Shown here in pieces: positions 62,000 through 64,000 of a stretch of DNA of 64,000 nucleotides. Below the pieces are notes generated by a model. The model did no database searches and was not told the DNA's origin. It saw only the letters and a program-made list of their open reading frames with translations. The translations under genes were made by a program, and so were the position numbers. Every line of letters starts with the position of its first letter. Position 1 is the first letter of the stretch. This DNA comes from Brevibacterium oceani (GTDB lineage: Bacteria; Actinomycetota; Actinomycetes; Actinomycetales; Brevibacteriaceae), in contig NZ_JABKDE010000002.1 in the NCBI RefSeq assembly GCF_013623835.1, positions 124,001 through 188,000 of the forward strand, read 5' to 3'.

Positions 62000-62038
62000 G
62001 GCCCGGGCGCGAACCCATGATGGGTTCATGCCCGGGCC
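62000..62038. terminator. compound hairpin upstream of the Ecm4-like gene
   Basis: GGCCCGGGC and GCCCGGGCC (9-bp stem) enclose a second stem GAACCCA-TGA-TGGGTTC. It lies in the 230-base gap between two minus-strand genes and may terminate read-through from fadD. Confidence 0.65.
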
Positions 62039-62084
62039 GATTTCCGGTGATCGCCGCTGATCGGTGTGCGATCGTCGCTGAGCG

Positions 62085-62129
62085 GCGCGTGATCGCCGCC
62101 GATCGATGCGCTCGGCGGCGATCACGCGC
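62085..62129 (-). terminator. 18-bp hairpin directly after fadD
   Basis: 62085-62102 pairs perfectly with 62112-62129, 4 bases from the fadD stop on the minus strand. Short TGATCG(C/T)CGC repeats at 62047-62082 flank it. Confidence 0.75.
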
Positions 62130-62133
62130 CCGA

Positions 62134-63942
62134 TCAGTCCGCGTAGATCGCTTCGATGTCCTCGGCGAAGTCCTTGTTGATGAGGTGGCGCTTGACCGAC
62201 TGCTTGGCCGACAGGTAGCCGTTCTCCTCGGTGAGTTCGATCGGCAGAATCGTGAACTTCTTGATTCCCTCCGCGCGCGAGACCGTCTTGTTCACCTGCT
62301 CGACCGCCTTGGCGACCTCGGCGTGGATCGTGTCGTCGTCGGCGGCTTCGTGAAGATCCATCTGCGGCAGGTCGTGGTTCTTCAGCCAGCCCGGCAGCAT
62401 CTCCGAGTCGAGGAAGATGAGTGCGGAGACGAACTTGCGGTTCTCGCCGACGAGCACCGGCTGCCCGATGATCGGGTGACGGCGGAGGATGTCCTCGAGT
62501 GGTGCGGGGGCGATGTTCTTGCCGCTGGAGGTCACGAGGATCTCCTTCTTGCGCCCGCTGATGGTGAGGTAGCCGTCCTCGTCGAGGGAGCCGAGGTCAC
62601 CGGTGCCGAACCAGCCGTCGTGGAATTCCTTGGCCGTGGCCTCCGGGTTGTCCCAGTACTCGCGGAAGATCGGCACGCCCTTGGCCAGCACCTCGCCGTC
62701 CGGAGCGATCGCCACCGAGACTCCCGGCAGCGGAACCCCGACGGTGCCGATCTTCGACCTCTCGGGAACATTCACAGTGATGGGCGCAGTGGTCTCGGTG
62801 AGTCCGTAGCCTTCTAAGACGATGATGCCGAGCCCACGGAAGAAGTGACCCAGGTGGGCTCCGAGCGCCCCACCGCCGGAGACCGCATGAGTGACGTTGT
62901 TGCCCATCGCCGCCCGCAGCTTCCGATAGACGAGTCGGTCGAAGAGGGCATGCTGAAGCTTGAGGCTCATCGGCACTTTGCCGGTGTCGAGCGCCTTCGA
63001 GTAGGCGACGGCGACCTGCTCGGCACGGCGGAAGATCTTCTCGTTGCCGCCGGCCTGAGCGGTTGCCAGCGCGGAGTTGAAGACCTTTTCGAAGACGCGT
63101 GGGACACCGAGGATGAACGTCGGGTGGAAGGTGCCCATCGCATCGGTGAGCTTCGTCAGATCGGACTGGTGGGCAAGCAGCGCTCCGTTGCTGATGGCGA
63201 GGACCTCGATGAAGCGCGCGAAGACGTGAGCCTGCGGGAGGAAGAGCAGGCAGCGCATCGACGTGTCCAGAACGCTGGGGATCTGATAGCGGGCCGCCTG
63301 CCCGGTCTGAACGAAGTTCGCGTGGGTGAGCACGCAGCCCTTCGGTTTGCCCGTGGTGCCCGAGGTGTAGATGATCGTGGCCACGGAGTCGGATCCGACC
63401 TGGGAGCGAGCGGACTCCAGCTCTTCATCGCTGATGTCCTTGCCGGCCTCGGCGAGCTCGGCGAAGGCGCCGTCCTCCCAGACCCTGAGCGCAGGCTCGG
63501 GGCGTCCGGCGGCAGCGGCCGCCGCGCGCACCCGTTCGGCGTGTTCACGTGTGGCGACGAGCCCGCGAGAGACATCGGCATTGGTGAGCATCCAGCTCAG
63601 CTGCGCCTCGGACGAAGTGTCGTAGAACGGCACGGAGATGCCGCCGGCATACCACACGGCGTAGTCGCTGAGCGTCCATTCGTAGGCGGTGGGCCCGAAG
63701 ATCGCGATCCGATCGCCGACGCCGACGCCCAGGGCGATGAGCCCCTTCGCAGCCGCGCGCACCTCGGCGAGGAATTCTGCACCCGACAATTCGAGCCAGC
63801 CTTCCCCGTCGGGCTTGGCGACCATCGGACGACTCGGGTCCTCGGCGACTGTGCGGAGGAAGACATCGGTGGTCGAGGAGGTGGAATCGACCTCGAAGCC
63901 GACGACGGGGGTTGACGACTGCGGCATTGTCGTTGGGCTCAT
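62134..63942 (-). CDS. long-chain fatty-acid--CoA ligase
   Basis: 602-residue AMP-forming ligase that activates fatty acids. Motifs: P-loop YTSGTTGKPKGC, the gate GYGLTETTAPI, the ATP aspartate in GWFGTGDLG, and the hinge/CoA-binding GRKKEILVTSSGKNI. The C-terminal lysine is in NGYLSAKQSVKRHLI. Family FadD15-like. AAGGAGA is 5 bases upstream of ATG. The product feeds beta-oxidation or lipid synthesis. Confidence 0.95.
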   Translation of the reverse strand: MSPTTMPQSSTPVVGFEVDSTSSTTDVFLRTVAEDPSRPMVAKPDGEGWLELSGAEFLAEVRAAAKGLIALGVGVGDRIAIFGPTAYEWTLSDYAVWYAGGISVPFYDTSSEAQLSWMLTNADVSRGLVATREHAERVRAAAAAAGRPEPALRVWEDGAFAELAEAGKDISDEELESARSQVGSDSVATIIYTSGTTGKPKGCVLTHANFVQTGQAARYQIPSVLDTSMRCLLFLPQAHVFARFIEVLAISNGALLAHQSDLTKLTDAMGTFHPTFILGVPRVFEKVFNSALATAQAGGNEKIFRRAEQVAVAYSKALDTGKVPMSLKLQHALFDRLVYRKLRAAMGNNVTHAVSGGGALGAHLGHFFRGLGIIVLEGYGLTETTAPITVNVPERSKIGTVGVPLPGVSVAIAPDGEVLAKGVPIFREYWDNPEATAKEFHDGWFGTGDLGSLDEDGYLTISGRKKEILVTSSGKNIAPAPLEDILRRHPIIGQPVLVGENRKFVSALIFLDSEMLPGWLKNHDLPQMDLHEAADDDTIHAEVAKAVEQVNKTVSRAEGIKKFTILPIELTEENGYLSAKQSVKRHLINKDFAEDIEAIYAD

Positions 63943-63959
63943 GGGTCTCCTTCGAAGAC

Positions 63960-63984
63960 GTAAGTTACTGCCCGGTTATCTTAC
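63960..63984 (-). promoter_or_regulatory. fadD promoter with palindromic operator
   Basis: On the minus strand TAAGAT (63983-63978) is the -10 of the acyl-CoA ligase gene. It sits inside GTAAGTTA-CTGCCCGGT-TATCTTAC, an inverted repeat with GTAAG/CTTAC arms and one internal mismatch, a likely repressor site. Confidence 0.5.
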
Positions 63985-64000
63985 AGTTCAGCCAGGTCTC

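Overview
The window is chromosomal DNA of a high-GC Gram-positive bacterium (Actinomycetota). The evidence is strong G/C bias at third codon positions, HemQ instead of the classical late haem route, an actinobacterial gene order dut / DUF3710 / OB-fold / two TrkA-RCK proteins / APC transporter / TRAM methyltransferase, LGFP repeats on a secreted amidase, DUF3000 and DUF6636 proteins, and many leaderless genes. The overall set resembles Brevibacterium or a close relative (Micrococcales); that genus call is inference. Nearly all of the window is ordinary core chromosome. I see no transposase, integrase, phage gene, CRISPR array, rRNA or tRNA.

Layout. 1-6.9 kb: nucleotide hygiene (dut), two small conserved proteins, a divergent potassium-type module (two RCK proteins against a KimA-like permease) and an RNA methyltransferase. 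7-9.9 kb: aconitase with a palindromic operator and a strong terminator, followed by a short repeat patch. 10.2-13.2 kb: a divergent stress/detoxification-like module (isonitrile-hydratase-like DJ-1 protein and MFS exporter against a GlxA/AraC regulator). 13.2-20.4 kb: dxs with a tiny overlapping upstream ORF, an RNase D-like exonuclease with DUF3000, and the haem operon hemE-hemY-hemQ. 20.5-30.4 kb: an OhrR-type regulator, MsrB with a GNAT, a hydrolase, a penicillin-acylase-family enzyme, a DUF817 membrane protein, a secreted peptidoglycan amidase and a Rossmann protein. 30.4-33.7 kb: a tight operon of an L,D-transpeptidase lipoprotein, a RibD-like reductase and an orphan GyrA-like fragment, then a DUF6636 membrane protein. 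33.8-37.4 kb: leuA behind a leucine leader peptide, recO-uppS. 37.6-42.7 kb: DEAD-box helicase, glyS, YibE/F. 42.7-48.2 kb: an Lrp-regulated class III aminotransferase facing a DoeA-like ectoine hydrolase, then an LctP-like permease and a divergent XRE-cupin regulator. 48.5-64 kb: ABC-F protein, dusB-dgt-dnaG, TetR, hydroxyacid dehydrogenase, long GAPDH, YihY, DedA, Ecm4-type reductase and a long-chain acyl-CoA ligase.

Regulatory signals are the most informative part. Nine start codons sit 6 or 7 bases behind a -10 hexamer, as expected for leaderless transcripts, and this resolves several starts. leuA has a leader peptide with three consecutive leucine codons whose coding sequence can pair with the leuA ribosome binding site. 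dxs is overlapped by a leaderless 14-codon ORF. Three intergenic spaces between 41.2 and 48.4 kb carry copies of one palindromic repeat, one of them a perfect 60-bp palindrome. The least familiar protein is the 98-residue GyrA C-gate-like orphan at 30.4 kb.
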